22,500 nucleotides of DNA from Cryptomeria japonica. Lineage: Eukaryota > Streptophyta > Pinopsida > Cupressales > Cupressaceae. Every line of letters begins with the position of its first letter. Within the stretch, counting starts at the first letter, position 1. The notes beneath the pieces are model-generated. The model had not been told where the DNA came from. It made no database searches and worked only from the letters and a program-made list of their open reading frames with translations. Made by a program: the position numbers and the translations under genes. Below, piece after piece: positions 8,546-18,117 of the stretch. The stretch covers positions 207,501-230,000 of the forward strand of contig NW_026728910.1 in assembly GCF_030272615.1 (NCBI RefSeq), written 5' to 3'.

Positions 8546-8575
8546 TCTTTGAGAGGTTGGCGCAGTGCGCACACC

Positions 8576-10270
8576 AAGGTGGGTGTTGAGGTGCGTGCCG
8601 AGGTGGGTGGGTGCTAGGGTGCGCTCCATGGTGGGTGCCAGGGTGGGTGCGTGCTAGGGTGGATTCCAAAGAGGGTCATAGGGTGGGTGCCAAGGTGGGT
8701 TGGTGATATAGTGGGTTCAAAGGTGGGTACTAGGGTGGGTTCCAAGGTGGGTCACAAGTTGGGTGCCAGGATGCGTGGGTGTTAGGTTGGGTGCCAAGGT
8801 GGGCTCCTGCGTGAGTGGGTGCTAGGGTGGGTTTCAAGGTGGACGCGAGGGCGGGTGCCAAGGTGGGTAACAAGTTGGGTGTTAGGATGGGTGAGTGCTA
8901 GAGTGGGTGCCAAGGTGGGTGGGTGCTAAGGTGGATGCCAAGGTGGTTCACAGGGTGGGTGGGTTCTAGGGTGAGTTCCAAGGTGGGTCACAGGTTCAGT
9001 GCTAGGGTGGGTGTCAAGGCGGGTGTCGAGGTGCCTGGGTGCTAGGGTGTGGATGCCAATGTGGGTCATAGGGTGGGTACTAGGGTGGGCTGCAATGTGG
9101 GTGCCAAGGTGGGTAACATGCTCGGTGGGTTCTAAATTGGGTGCCAGGGTGGGTGTGCACCCACCTTGCCCGAGGTGGGTGCCAAGGTGCCAGTGTGGGT
9201 GGGTGCTAAGGTGGATGCCAAGGTGGGTGAGAAGGTGGGTGATAGGTTGAGTGGTAGGATGGGTGGGTGCCAAGATGGGTCACAGGGTGGGTGCAAGGGT
9301 GGGTAGGTGCTAGGGTTGGTGTCAGGGTGGGTGGGTGCTAGGTTGGGTTCCAAGGTGGGTGCGAGGGTGAGTGTCAAGGTGGGTCACAGGTTAGGTGCTA
9401 GGATGGGTGAGTGCTAGGGTGCAAAGGTGCCAGGGTGGGTGCTAGGATGGGTCGATGCTAGGGTGAGTGGCAAGGTGGGTCCACAAGTGTCAAGGTGGGT
9501 GCCGAGGTGGGTGCCAAGTCGGCGACTGCTATGGTGGATGCCAAGGTGGGTCACGGGGTGGGTGCCAAGTTGCTAGGTTGGGTTCCAAGGTGGGTGCCAA
9601 CGTGGGTGCTAGGGTGCGTGGGTTAAAGGGTGTGTCACAACGTGGGTGCCAGGATGGGTGCGCACCCACACTGGCCAAGACGGGTGCGGGTGCAAGGTTG
9701 GGTTCCAAGCCCGGTCACAGGCTGGGTGCTAGGATGGGTGGGTGCCAAGGTGGGCACCAGGGTGGGTGCACCCACCCTGGCCAAGGTGGGTCACGGGGTG
9801 GGTCCTAGGGTGGGTAACGGGGTGGGTACTAAGGTGCGTGCCAAGGTGGGTCATAGGGTGGGTGCCAAGGTGGGCACCAGGGTGGGTGTGCACCAACCCT
9901 AGCCAGGGTAGGTCACGGGGTGGTTGTCGGGGTGGGCGTCAAGGAGCCAAGGTGGGTGGCAAGTAGCCAAGTTGCGTGCCAAGGTGGGTGTCGGGGTGGG
10001 TGCCAAGGATCCAAGGTGGGTGCCAAGGAACCAAGGTGGGTGTCTGGGTGGGTGCCGAGGTGGGAGCCAGGGTGGGTCCCAAGGTGAGTGCAAAGGTGGG
10101 TGCCAGGGTCAAGGTGAGTGCCAATGTGGGTTCCAAGGTGCCAGGGTCAGGGTGAGTGCCAATGTGGGTTCAAAGGTGCTAAGTTGGGTGCGAGGTTGGG
10201 TGCGAGGGTGGGTGGGTGCCAAGGTGTGCTAGGTGGAAGCCCGGGTGGGTCGGCATCCCATGGGTGTCGA
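8576..10270. repeat. G-rich GGTGGGTGCC minisatellite
   Basis: Degenerate units built from GGTGGGTGCCAAGGTGGGT and GGTGGGTGCTAGGGTGGGT run for about 1.7 kb with strong G/C skew: runs of three G on the + strand and few runs of C. Clusters of four or more GGG runs within 30 bases are common, so G-quadruplex or R-loop formation is plausible. Palindromic GGTGGGTGCACCCACC-like points occur near 9150 and 9765. Frames rich in W, V, G and R arise from the repeat and are not proteins. Confidence 0.9.
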
Positions 10271-10625
10271 GTTGGGTGCCTGATGGGTGCTTCTTGTCAA
10301 GTTTTAGTCGCCGGGACTCATTTCGAGCCTTAGAGGTCGTTTCTTGTCCGGTTGCCCTGTCTTCGACCTGGGAACCCAATTTTGGTCCTCGGGTCCCATT
10401 TTTTTTTGTCTCGCATCCCACTTTTGGCCTGTGGCCTTTTCGGGGTCGATTCTCGTTTTGGGCATCAGAGCATGTTTCTTCTCCTAAAACCCAATATTTG
10501 TTTATTAAGTCTCGGAACACATTTTTGTTCTCGTGGACCCATCATGGGTCTTGGAACGCATTTGTGGTCCTTGGGTCCCATTTTGCATCCCGAAACTTGT
10601 GTTTTGGTGCTTGATCCCTATTTTG
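10270..10625. repeat. Degenerate T-rich repeat block upstream of 5S copy 1
   Basis: Loosely repeated words of about 20-30 bp, such as CTTGGGTCCCATTTTG, CGGGTCCCATTTTT and CGCATCCCACTTTTGG, alternate with CTTGGAACGCATTTGTGG. The base composition is clearly more T-rich than on either side. I see no gene; the 132- and 163-codon frames here show no recognisable domain. Confidence 0.6.
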
Positions 10626-11022
10626 GGTGCCCACCTTGCACCAAGTGCGCACCCGGGGCAAACCGAGCGCCTTGGTGCACCGGGGCAAGATCGAGCGTGC
10701 ACCCGAGGCGCCCCGAACATGCACCAAGGTGCACTCGGCCCACATGTGAGCGCAGGTCGTTGCGCCCGAGGTGGTGTGTGGGCACCGCGTTGCAGACGGG
10801 ACACTGCACGCACACGACGCCCCCTCCAGGTGCACGCACGTAGGCCGGGCCGGGTGCACACCCGACGCCCTAGCAAGGTGCGCGCACCCGGGCAGGGCTC
10901 ACACTTGGCGAACGGGGCGCACTTCGCGAGGGAGGGTGTGCACCTCGACGGGGGTGGGTGGCCGGGGTGGATTCGCACGTGGGTCGCGGTTTGCTAAGTA
11001 CACACTGCGACAAGCTCATAAC
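10626..11022. other. GC-rich 5S upstream spacer, copy 1
   Basis: Dense GTGCGCACCCGGGGC and GGTGCAC words without a clean period. The 5S-proximal 40 bp contains CTAAGTA about 25-30 bp upstream and a C at -1. Both loosely match the A/T-rich -28 element and the -1 C described for plant 5S genes, but a true TATATA is absent. Confidence 0.55.
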
Positions 11023-11071
11023 GGGTGCGATCATACCAGCGTTAGTGCACCGGATCCCATCAGAACTCCGC

Positions 11072-11087
11072 AGTTAAGCGCGCTTGG
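11072..11087 (+). promoter_or_regulatory. 5S internal A box, copy 1
   Basis: AGTTAAGCGCGCTTGG at gene positions 50-65, the expected place for the Pol III type 1 A box. The intermediate element follows at about 11089-11094. Confidence 0.9.
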
Positions 11088-11101
11088 GCCGGAGTAGTAC
11101 T

Positions 11102-11119
11102 GGGATGGGTGACCTCCCG
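11102..11119 (+). promoter_or_regulatory. 5S internal C box, copy 1
   Basis: GGGATGGGTGACCTCCCG at gene positions 80-97, the main TFIIIA contact region. It is intact relative to plant 5S genes. Confidence 0.9.
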
Positions 11120-11140
11120 GGAAGTCCCGGTGTTGCACCC

Positions 11141-11146
11141 TTTTTT
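11141..11146 (+). terminator. Pol III T-run terminator, 5S copy 1
   Basis: Six T directly after GCACCC, then AG and a second run of five T (11149-11153). This is a strong Pol III termination signal with a backup. Confidence 0.9.
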
Positions 11147-11153
11147 AGTTTTT

Positions 11154-11561
11154 CGCCGGGCGTCGCAATGCTATTTGAATAAACCTTTTGCCCGTTTGCG
11201 TTCTCGTCGGGGCCGGGCCGGGCCGGGGTGCGCTGCCCGCACTACCGCGCGCGCGGGGGCGACACCGAGCGCGCACCCGAGGCGCCCCGAGCACACAGGC
11301 CACGGTGCAACCCGGGCGTTGTGCGCGCACCCCGGTGCGCCCGAGGTGCTGCGCGCGCACCCAGGTGAAATCGGTGTGCACCTCGGCCAGTGCGCGCTCG
11401 GTCGAGTCGCGCACGTTGGCCAAGGTGCACGGTGATGTTTCTTACTCTAAGGTTCCGCACCAGACGCCCGGGACAGGTGAGCGAAGCTGGGCGGGGCCGG
11501 GTGCGCGGCCGGGGCAGGTGCACGCAGCTGGAGAGAGCTTTGGAGCACACTTCGGAGCGCA
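11154..11561. other. GC-rich 5S downstream spacer, copy 1
   Basis: The first 40 bp (GTCGCAATGCTATTTGAATAAACC) look like ordinary 5S spacer. From about 11208 a GGGGCCGGGCC stretch and CGCGCGCGGGGG appear, then GTGCGCGCACC words. No further gene is seen; the frames of 92-126 codons are compositional. Confidence 0.5.
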
Positions 11562-11675
11562 CCAATGATGCGCTCCATTCAAAAGTTTCCTGAAAAGGCA
11601 AAAAAAGTTGAGATTATAGAATTTCCCACTTGAGAGATTGTAAAAAAAAAAAATTTAAAATGAAGGAAACGCGGG
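11562..11675. repeat. AT-rich module M0 (divergent)
   Basis: Contains GAAAAGGCAAAAAAAG, GAGATTATAGAATTTCCCAC and a poly-A run at 11641-11652, then AACGCGGGTGCCAAGG. It is recognisably the same module as M1 to M9 but diverged at many positions, and it is the only copy between the 5S gene and the large array. Confidence 0.8.
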
Positions 11676-13271
11676 TGCCAAGGTGTGCGCAGCCCAGCCA
11701 AGGTGTGCGCACCAAGGCGCCCACCCTGGCGAAGGTGCACGCAAGGTGCGCACCCGAGGCAAACCGGACAATTAACCCAACTTTCGACTTCGCGCGCACC
11801 TTGGAGCGCACTTCGGAGCGCTCCTTGGTGCGCACCAATCTTGGGCACCTCGGAGTGCACCATGGCGCCCACCAAGGTGCGCACCCGGGGCAAACCGAGC
11901 TCCGACTTCGTGCGCACCTTGGAGCGCACGAAAGGTGCGCACCATGGCGCCCACCAAGGTGCGCAGCCCAGCCAAGGCGTGCGCATCAAGGTGCGCACCC
12001 TGGCGAAGGTGCGCACCCGGGGCAAACCGAGCTCCGACTTCGTGCGCACCTTGGAGCGCACAAAAGGTGCGCAACCCAGCCAAGGTGTGCGCACCCCGGT
12101 CAAACCGAGCTCCGAATCGTGCGCACCAGAGGTGCACGCCATCGTGCGCACCTTGGAGCACACTTCGGAGCCCTCCTTGGTGCGCGCCGATGTTGCGCAC
12201 CTCGGAGCGCACCCGGGGAAAACAATGCAATTAACCCGACTTTCGACTTCGTGGGCACCTCGGAGCGCTCTCGGGTTCGCACCTCGGAGCACACCGAGGT
12301 GCCCACCCTGGCGAAGGTGCACGCGAGGTGCGCACCCGGGGCAAACCGGGCTCCGACTTCGTGCACGCCGCACCTTGGAGCACACTTCGGAGCGCTCCTT
12401 GGTGCGCACCAGGGCGCGCAACCCAGCCGAGGTGCCCACCCCGGCGAAGGTGCACGCGAGGTGCGCACCCGGGGCAAACCGGGCTCCGACTTCGTGCACG
12501 CCATGGTGCCCACCGCGGCGAAGGTGCACGCGAGGTGCGCACCCGGGGCAAACCGGGCTCCGACTTCGTGCACGCCGCACCTTGGAGCACACTTCGGAGC
12601 GCTCCTTGGTGCGCACCATGGTGCCCACCAGGGCGCGCAACCCCGCCGAAGGTGCACGCGAGGTGCGCACCCGGGGCAAACCGGGCTCCGACTTCGTGCA
12701 CGCCGCACCTTGGAGCACACTTCGGAGCGCTCCTTGGTGCGCACCATGGTGCCCACCAGGGCGCGCAACCCCGCCGAAGGTGCACGCGAGGTGCGCACCC
12801 GGGGCAAACCGGGCTCCGACTTCGTGCACGCCATGGTGCGCACCGCGGCGAAGGTGCGCACCCGGGGCAAACCGGGCTCCGACTTCGTGCACGCCGCACC
12901 TTGGAGCACACTTCGGAGCGCTCCTTGGTGCGCACCAGGGCGCGCAACCCAGCCGAGGTGCCCACCCCGGCGAAGGTGCACGCGAGGTGCGTACCCGGGG
13001 CAAACCGGGCTCCGACTTCGTGCACGCCGCACCTTGGAGCACACTTCGGAGCGCTCCTTGGTGCGCACCATGGTGCCCACCAGGCCGCGCAACCCAGCCA
13101 AGGTGTGCGCACCAAGGTGCACGCGAGGTGCGCACCCGGGGCAAACCGGGGTCCGACTTCGTGCACGCCGCACCTTGGAGCACACATCGGGGCGCTCCCG
13201 GGTTCGCACCGGCGTTGCGCACCGTGGTGGGCACCTCGGAGCACACCAAGGTGGGCAGCGAGGTGCGCACC
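11676..13271. repeat. GC-rich GGTGCGCACC/CTCCGACTTCG array
   Basis: The word GGGGCAAACCGGGCTCCGAC recurs with its GCAAACC at 12341, 12474, 12548, 12676, 12804, 12867, 13000 and 13141. The intervals are 133, 74, 128, 128, 63, 133 and 141 bp, giving full and half units. Earlier units (11760-12240) are more diverged and read AAACCGAGCTCCGACTTCG. Units are studded with perfect palindromes GGTGCGCACC and GGAGCGCTCC. The frames of 300-700 codons on both strands (R, A, P, G, C and H rich) are artefacts of this repeat. Confidence 0.92.
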
Positions 13272-13390
13272 TTTGATGCGATGCCTTCACTAATTTCCAT
13301 AAAAGGCAAAAAAAAAACGAGATTTTAAAATTTCCGTTTTGAAAGATAGTGAGAAAAAGGGAATGCTGGTGCCATCTTGAGCCCGCCCTG
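13272..13390. repeat. AT-rich module M1
   Basis: In order: TTTGATGCGATGCCTTCAC, TAATTTCCATAAAAGGC, a run of A, GAGATTTTAAAATTTCCG, TTTTGAAAGATAGTGAG, then GGTGCCATCTTGAGCCCGCC. The A/T-rich core is a sharp compositional break in GC-rich surroundings. The function is unknown. Confidence 0.9.
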
Positions 13391-13559
13391 GTGCGCAGCC
13401 CAGCCAAGGTGTGCGCACCAAGGTGCCCACCCTGGCGAAGGTGCGCGCCCGGGCAATTAACCCAACTTCCAACTTCGCGCGCGCCAGGGTGGGAGCGCAC
13501 CCAACAACCGGGCCTGGGAAGAGCCAATGCGAGAAACCCCACCAAACGCTCTGACAAAA

Positions 13560-13601
13560 AAAGAGGGGGCGCTCCAGTAACCCCGCTTCGGAGCGCACCC
13601 T
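13560..13601. repeat. GCGCTCC hairpin in the spacer unit
   Basis: AAAGAGGGGGCGCTCC, then AGTAACCCCGCTTC, then GGAGCGC. The GCGCTCC/GGAGCGC arms make a 7-bp stem, preceded by a run of seven A. The same structure recurs near 14040, 15920, 16390, 21415 and 21885. Confidence 0.65.
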
Positions 13602-13766
13602 GGGCAAACCCAGCCAAGGTGCCCACCCCGGCCAAGGTGCAGGCGAGGTGCGCACCCGGGGCAAACCGGGCTCCGACAACGTGCACGCCGCACCTTGGAG
13701 CACACTTCGTAGCGCTCCCGGGTGCGCACCTCAGAGCACACCAAGGTGGGCAGCGAGGTGCGCACC

Positions 13767-13884
13767 TTTGATGCGCTGCCTTCACTAATTTCCAGAAAAG
13801 GCAAAAAAAAAAGGAGATTTTAAAATTTCCGTTTTGAAAGATAGTGAAAAAAACGGAACGCGCGTGCCATCTTGAGCCCGCCCT
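13767..13884. repeat. AT-rich module M2
   Basis: Same layout as M1, with GCTGCC and TTTCCAGAAAAGG in place of M1's GATGCC and TTTCCATAAAAGG. It ends CGCGTGCCATCTTGAGCC. Confidence 0.9.
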
Positions 13885-14236
13885 GGTGCGCAGCCCAGGT
13901 AAGGTGCCCACCCTGGCAAAGGTGCGCACCCGGGCAATTAACCCTACTTCCGACTTCGTGCGCGCCAGGGTGGCAACCGGGCCTCGGAAGAGCCAATGCG
14001 AGAAACCCCACCAAACGCTCCGACAAAAAAAGAGGCGGCGCTCCAATAACCCCGCTTCGGAGCGCAGCCGGGGCAAACCCAGCCAAGGTGCCCACCCCGA
14101 CGAAGGTGCACGCGAGGTGCGCACCCGGGGCAAACCGGGCTCCGACAACGTGCACGCAGCACCTTGGAGCACACTTCGAAGCACTCCCGGGTGCCCACCG
14201 GCGTTGCGCACCGTGGTGGGCAGCGAGGTGCGCACC

Positions 14237-14354
14237 TTTGATGCGCTGCCTTCACTAATTTCCAGAAAAAGGCAAAAAAAAATGAGATTTTAAAATTTCC
14301 GTTTTGAAAGATAGTGAAAAAAAAGGAACGCGGGTGCCATCTTGAGCCCGCCCT
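14237..14354. repeat. AT-rich module M3
   Basis: Like M2, but with AGAAAAAGGC and AATGAGATTTTAAAATTTCC. The distance from M2 is 470 bp. Confidence 0.9.
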
Positions 14355-14870
14355 GGTGCGCAGCCCAGGCAAGGCATGCGCACCAAGGTGCCCACCCGAG
14401 GTGCACACCCGGGGCAAACCGGGCTCCGACTTCGTGCAGGCCGCACCTTGGAGCACACTTCGGAGCGCTCCTTGGTGCGCACCATGGTGCCCACCAGGGC
14501 GCGCAACCCAGCCAAGGTCTGCACACCAAGGTGCCCACCCCGGCGAAGGTGCACGCGAGGTGCGCACCCGGGGCAAACCGGGCTCCGACTTCGTGCACGC
14601 CATGGTGCCCACCGCGGCGAAGGTGCACGCGAGGTGCGCACCCGGGGCAAACCGGGCTCCGACTTCGTGCACGCCGCACCTTGGAGCACACTTCGGAGCG
14701 CTCCTTGGTGCGCACCATGGTGCCCACCAGGGCGCGCAACCCAGCCAAGGTGTGCGCACCAAGGTGCACGCGAGGTGCGCACCCGGGGCAAACCGGGGTC
14801 CGACTTCGTGCACGCCGCACCTTGGAGCACACATCGGAGCGCTCCCAGGTTCGCACCAGCGTTGCGCACC

Positions 14871-14989
14871 TTTGATGCGCTGCCTTCACTAATTTCCAGA
14901 AAAGGCAAAAAAAAACGATATTTTAAAATTTCCGTTCTGAAAGATAGTGAAAAAAACGGAACGCGGGTGCCATCTTGAGCCCTTCCTGG
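14871..14989. repeat. AT-rich module M4
   Basis: A variant with CGATATTTTAAAATTTCCG and TTCTGAAAG, and CCCTTCCTGG where the others have CCCGCCCTGG. These marks are shared only with M8. Confidence 0.9.
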
Positions 14990-15623
14990 TGCGCAGCCCA
15001 GGCAAGTTGTGCGCACCAAGGTGCCCACCCTGGCGGAGGTGCGCGCCCGGGGCAAACCGGGCTCCGACTTCGTGCACTGCATGGTGCCCACCAAGGCGCG
15101 CAACCCAGCCAAGGTGCCCACCGCAGCGAAGGTGCACGCGAGGTGCACACCCGGGGCAAACCGGGCTCCGACTTCCTGCACGCCGCACCTTGGAGCACAC
15201 TTCAGAGCGCTCCTTGGTGCGCACCAGGGCGCGCAACCCAGCCGAGGTGCCCACCCCGGCGAAGGTGCACGCGAGGTGCGCACCCGGGGCAAACCGGGCT
15301 CCGACTTCGTGCACGCCATGGTGCCCACCGCGGCGAAGGTGCGCACCCGGGGCAAACCGGGCTCCGACTTCGTGCACGCCGCACCTTGGAGCACACTTCG
15401 GAGCGCTCCTTGGTGCGCACCATGGTGCCCACCAGGCCGCGCAACCCAGCCAAGGTGTGCGCACCAAGGTGCACGCGAGGTGCGCACCCGGGGCAAACCG
15501 GGGTCCGACTTCGTGCACGCCGCACCTTGGAGCACACATCGGGGCGCTCCCGGGTTCGCACCGGCGTTGCGCACCGTGGTGGGCACCTCGGAGCACACCA
15601 AGGTGGGCAGCGAGGTGCGCACC

Positions 15624-15742
15624 TTTGATGCGATGCCTTCACTAATTTCCATAAAAGGCAAAAAAAAAACGAGATTTTAAAATTTCCGTTTTGAAAGATA
15701 GTGAGAAAAAGGGAATGCTGGTGCCATCTTGAGCCCGCCCTG
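15624..15742. repeat. AT-rich module M5
   Basis: Counterpart of M1 (offset 2352). It carries M1's GATGCC and CATAAAAGG marks. Confidence 0.9.
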
Positions 15743-16118
15743 GTGCGCAGCCCAGCCAAGGTTTGCGCACCAAGGTGCCCACCCTGGCGAAGGTGCGCGC
15801 CCGGGCAATTAACCCAACTTCCAACTTCGCGCGCGCCAGGGTGGGAGCGCACCCAACAACCGGGCCTGGGAAGAGCCAATGCGAGAAACCCCACCAAACT
15901 CTCTGACAAAAAAAGAGGGGGCGCTCCAGTAACCCCGCTTCGGAGCGCACCCTGGGCAAACCCAGCCAAGGTGCCCACCCCGGCCAAGGTGCAGGCGAGG
16001 TGCGCACCCGGGGCAAACCGGGCTCCGACAACGTGCACGCCGCACCTTGGAGCACACTTCGTAGCGCTCCCGGGTGCGCACCTCAGAGCACACCAAGGTG
16101 GGCAGCGAGGTGCGCACC

Positions 16119-16236
16119 TTTGATGCGCTGCCTTCACTAATTTCCAGAAAAGGCAAAAAAAAAAGGAGATTTTAAAATTTCCGTTTTGAAAGATAGTGAA
16201 AAAAACGGAACGCGCGTGCCATCTTGAGCCCGCCCT
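16119..16236. repeat. AT-rich module M6
   Basis: Counterpart of M2 (offset 2352), with the CGCGTGCC ending. Confidence 0.9.
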
Positions 16237-16587
16237 GGTGCGCAGCCCAGGTAAGGTGCCACCCTGGCAAAGGTGCGCACCCGGGCAATTAACCCTACTT
16301 CCGACTTCGTGCGCGCCAGGGTGGCAACCGGGCCTCGGAAGAGCCAATGCGAGAAACCCCACCAAACGCTCCGACAAAAAAAGAGGCGGCGCTCCAATAA
16401 CCCCGCTTCGGAGCGCAGCCGGGGCAAACCAAGCCAAGGTGCCCACCCCGACGAAGGTGCACGCGAGGTGCGCACCCGGGGCAAACCGGGCTCCGACAAC
16501 GTGCACGCAACACCTTGGAGCACACTTCGAAGCACTCCCGGGTGCCCACCGGCGTTGCGCACCGTGGTGGGCAGCGAGGTGCGCACC

Positions 16588-16705
16588 TTTGATGCGCTGC
16601 CTTCACTAATTTCCAGAAAAAGGCAAAAAAAAATGAGATTTTAAAATTTCCGTTTTGAAAGATAGTGAAAAAAAAGGAACGCGGGTGCCATCTTGAGCCC
16701 GCCCT
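16588..16705. repeat. AT-rich module M7
   Basis: Counterpart of M3. The offset is 2351 after the 1-bp deletion near 16259. Confidence 0.9.
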
Positions 16706-16943
16706 GGTGCGCAGCCCAGGCAAGGCATGCGCACCAAGGTGCCCACCCGAGGTGCACACCCGGGGCAAACCGGGCTCCGACTTCGTGCAGGCCGCACCTT
16801 GGAGCACACTTCGGAGCGCTCCTTGGTGCGCACCATGGTGCCCACCAGGGCGCACCCGGGGCAAACCGGGCTCCGACTTTGTGCACGCCGCACCTTGGAG
16901 CACACATCGGAGCGCTCCCAGGTTCGCACCAGCGTTGCGCACC

Positions 16944-17062
16944 TTTGATGCGCTGCCTTCACTAATTTCCAGAAAAGGCAAAAAAAAACGATATTTTAAA
17001 ATTTCCGTTCTGAAAGATAGTGAAAAAAACGGAACGCGGGTGCCATCTTGAGCCCTTCCTGG
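16944..17062. repeat. AT-rich module M8
   Basis: Counterpart of M4, with the CGATATTTT and CCCTTCC marks. The offset has dropped to 2073 after the local deletion. Confidence 0.9.
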
Positions 17063-17457
17063 TGCGCAGCCCAGGCAAGTTGTGCGCACCAAGGTGCCCA
17101 CCCTGGCGGAGGTGCGCGCCCGGGGCAAACCGGGCTCCGACTTCGTGCACTGCATGGTGCCCACCAAGGCGCGCAACCCAGCCAAGGTGCCCACCGCAGC
17201 GAAGGTGCACGCGAGGTGCGCACCCGAGGTGCACACCCGGGGCAAACCGGGCTCCGACTTCGTGCACGCCGCACCTTGGAGCACACTTCAGAGCGCTCCT
17301 TGGTACGCACCAGGGCGCGCAACCCAGCCAAGGTGCTCACCCCGGCGAAGGTGCACGCGAGGTGCGCACCCGGGGCAAACCGGGCTCGGACTTCGTGCAC
17401 GCCGCACCTTGGAGCACACATCGGAGCGCTCCCGGGTTCGCACCAGCATTGCGCACC

Positions 17458-17582
17458 TTTGATGCGCTGCCTTCACTAATTTCCAGAAAAGGCAAAAAAA
17501 AGAAAAAAATGAGATTTTAAAATTTCCGTTTTGAAAGATAGTGAAAAAAACGGAACGCGGGTGCCATCTTGAGCCCGCCCTG
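17458..17582. repeat. AT-rich module M9 (terminal copy)
   Basis: The poly-A run is longer and interrupted by G (AAAAAAAAGAAAAAAATG). It is followed by CAGCCCAGGCAAGTTGTGCG, which leads into the junction with the second 7847-bp copy. Confidence 0.88.
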
Positions 17583-17621
17583 GTGTGCAGCCCAGGCAAG
17601 TTGTGCGCACCAAGGCACCCA

Positions 17622-18117
17622 CCCTGGCCAAGGTGGGTCACGGGGTGGGTCCTAGGGTGGGTAACGGGGTGGGTACTAAGGTGCGTGCCAAGGTGGGTCA
17701 TAGGGTGGGTGCCAAGGTGGGCACCAGGGTGGGTGTGCACCAACCCTAGCCAGGGTAGGTCACGGGGTGGTTGTCGGGGTGGGCGTCAAGGAGCCAAGAT
17801 GGGTGGCAAGTAGCCAAGTTGCGTGCCAAGGTGGGTGTCGGGGTGGGTGCCAAGGATCCAAGGTGGGTGCCAAGGAACCAAGGTGGGTGTCTGGGTGGGT
17901 GCCGAGGTGGGAGCCAGGGTGGGTCCCAAGGTGAGTGCAAAGGTGGGTGCCAGGGTCAAGGTGAGTGCCAATGTGGGTTCCAAGGTGCCAGGGTCAGGGT
18001 GAGTGCCAATGTGGGTTCAAAGGTGCTAAGTTGGGTGCGAGGTTGGGTGCGAGGGTGGGTGGGTGCCAAGGTGTGCTAGGTGGAAGCCCGGGTGGGTCGG
18101 CATCCCATGGGTGTCGA
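17622..18117. repeat. G-rich minisatellite, second (shortened) copy
   Basis: Only the right-hand ~0.5 kb of the GGTGGGTGCC array is present in the second copy. It joins GC-array sequence directly at about 17615-17640. Confidence 0.9.

Larger units (their letters stand above)
7330..8570. repeat. 157-bp promoter-bearing tandem repeats
   Basis: Shortened versions of the 311-bp unit repeat with TATATAAG at 7459, 7616, 7773, 7930, 8150 and 8307. The intervals are 157, 157, 157, 220 and 157 bp. The 220-bp interval contains extra GCACCAAAGGTGCACGCC sequence (about 8020-8055). Each unit has GGGTCTTTGAGGTTGG, a small hairpin, AGGGGAGTCGACCCA, the box, CATACATGTGTAG, and GGACATCGACCCCAACTT. A truncated unit at 8539-8575 keeps GGGTCTTTGAGAGGTTGGCG but has lost the box. 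No coding gene is seen. Confidence 0.92.
11023..11141 (+). rRNA. 5S ribosomal RNA, copy 1
   Basis: The sequence starts GGGTGCGATCATACCAGCG and ends CCCGGTGTTGCACCC, the terminal helix strands pairing as expected for 5S rRNA. Its length of about 118-119 nt is normal for plants. From start to end it follows the land-plant 5S consensus, including GGATCCCATCAGAACTCCGC and GGGATGGGTGACCTCCCGGG. The product is the small RNA of the large ribosomal subunit, transcribed by RNA polymerase III through an internal promoter that binds TFIIIA. No base breaks a known helix or the internal control region, so it looks functional. It is unusual in being surrounded by kilobases of repeat instead of lying in a 300-1000 bp tandem unit. 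It is on the strand opposite to the putative Pol I promoters. The 3' end may be 11140 or 11141-11142 depending on how many terminator T are retained. Confidence 0.98.
12998..15349. repeat. 2352-bp direct duplication, copy A
   Basis: The segment matches 15350 onward at an offset of 2352 bp, carrying AT modules M1 to M4. Copies A and B differ by scattered substitutions, for example GTGTGCGC at 13408 against GTTTGCGC at 15760, and CGCTCTGAC near 13546 against CTCTCTGAC near 15898. It is therefore older than the 7847-bp duplication. Confidence 0.88.
15350..17457. repeat. 2352-bp direct duplication, copy B (shortened)
   Basis: Homologous to 12998-15349, with AT modules M5 to M8. A 1-bp deletion occurs near 16259. 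About 278 bp are missing near 16852, where half and full GC units were lost between CACCAGGGCGC and CACCCGGGG words. A 13-bp gain near 17220 is followed by continued homology to the copy A region to about 17403. Confidence 0.86.
9768..17614. repeat. 7847-bp duplicated segment, first copy (one 5S gene)
   Basis: The sequence from 9768 is repeated from 17615 with a constant offset of 7847 bp, through to the window end. By eye I found one difference, G at 9952 against A at 17799. The segment holds part of the G-rich minisatellite, the T-rich degenerate block, one 5S gene, and the GC-rich arrays with AT modules M0 to M9. The junctions share GCACCCACCCTGGCCAAGG, so the event fits unequal exchange at a repeated word. 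A tandem 5S unit of 7.85 kb or an assembly artefact are both possible. Confidence 0.93.

Noticed and set aside
8576-10270. Degenerate plant telomere repeats (TAGGGTGG words)
   Set aside because: No run of TTTAGGG exists. The TAGGG occurrences come from the GGTGCTAGGGTGGGT minisatellite variant.
11041-11140. 5S copy as a pseudogene
   Set aside because: The terminal helix, A box, C box and T-run terminator are intact, and both copies are identical, so there is no sign of decay.
11562-11675. Retroposed element with poly-A tail
   Set aside because: The A run is internal to a repeated module, has no target-site duplication that I can see, and no transposase or reverse transcriptase sequence is present in the window.
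11579-16506. Long frames (up to 711 codons) rich in A, P, R, G, C and H
   Set aside because: They run through GC-rich tandem words and AT modules alike, are open simultaneously on both strands, and show no domain. The coordinates recur at +2352 and +7847 simply because the DNA is duplicated.
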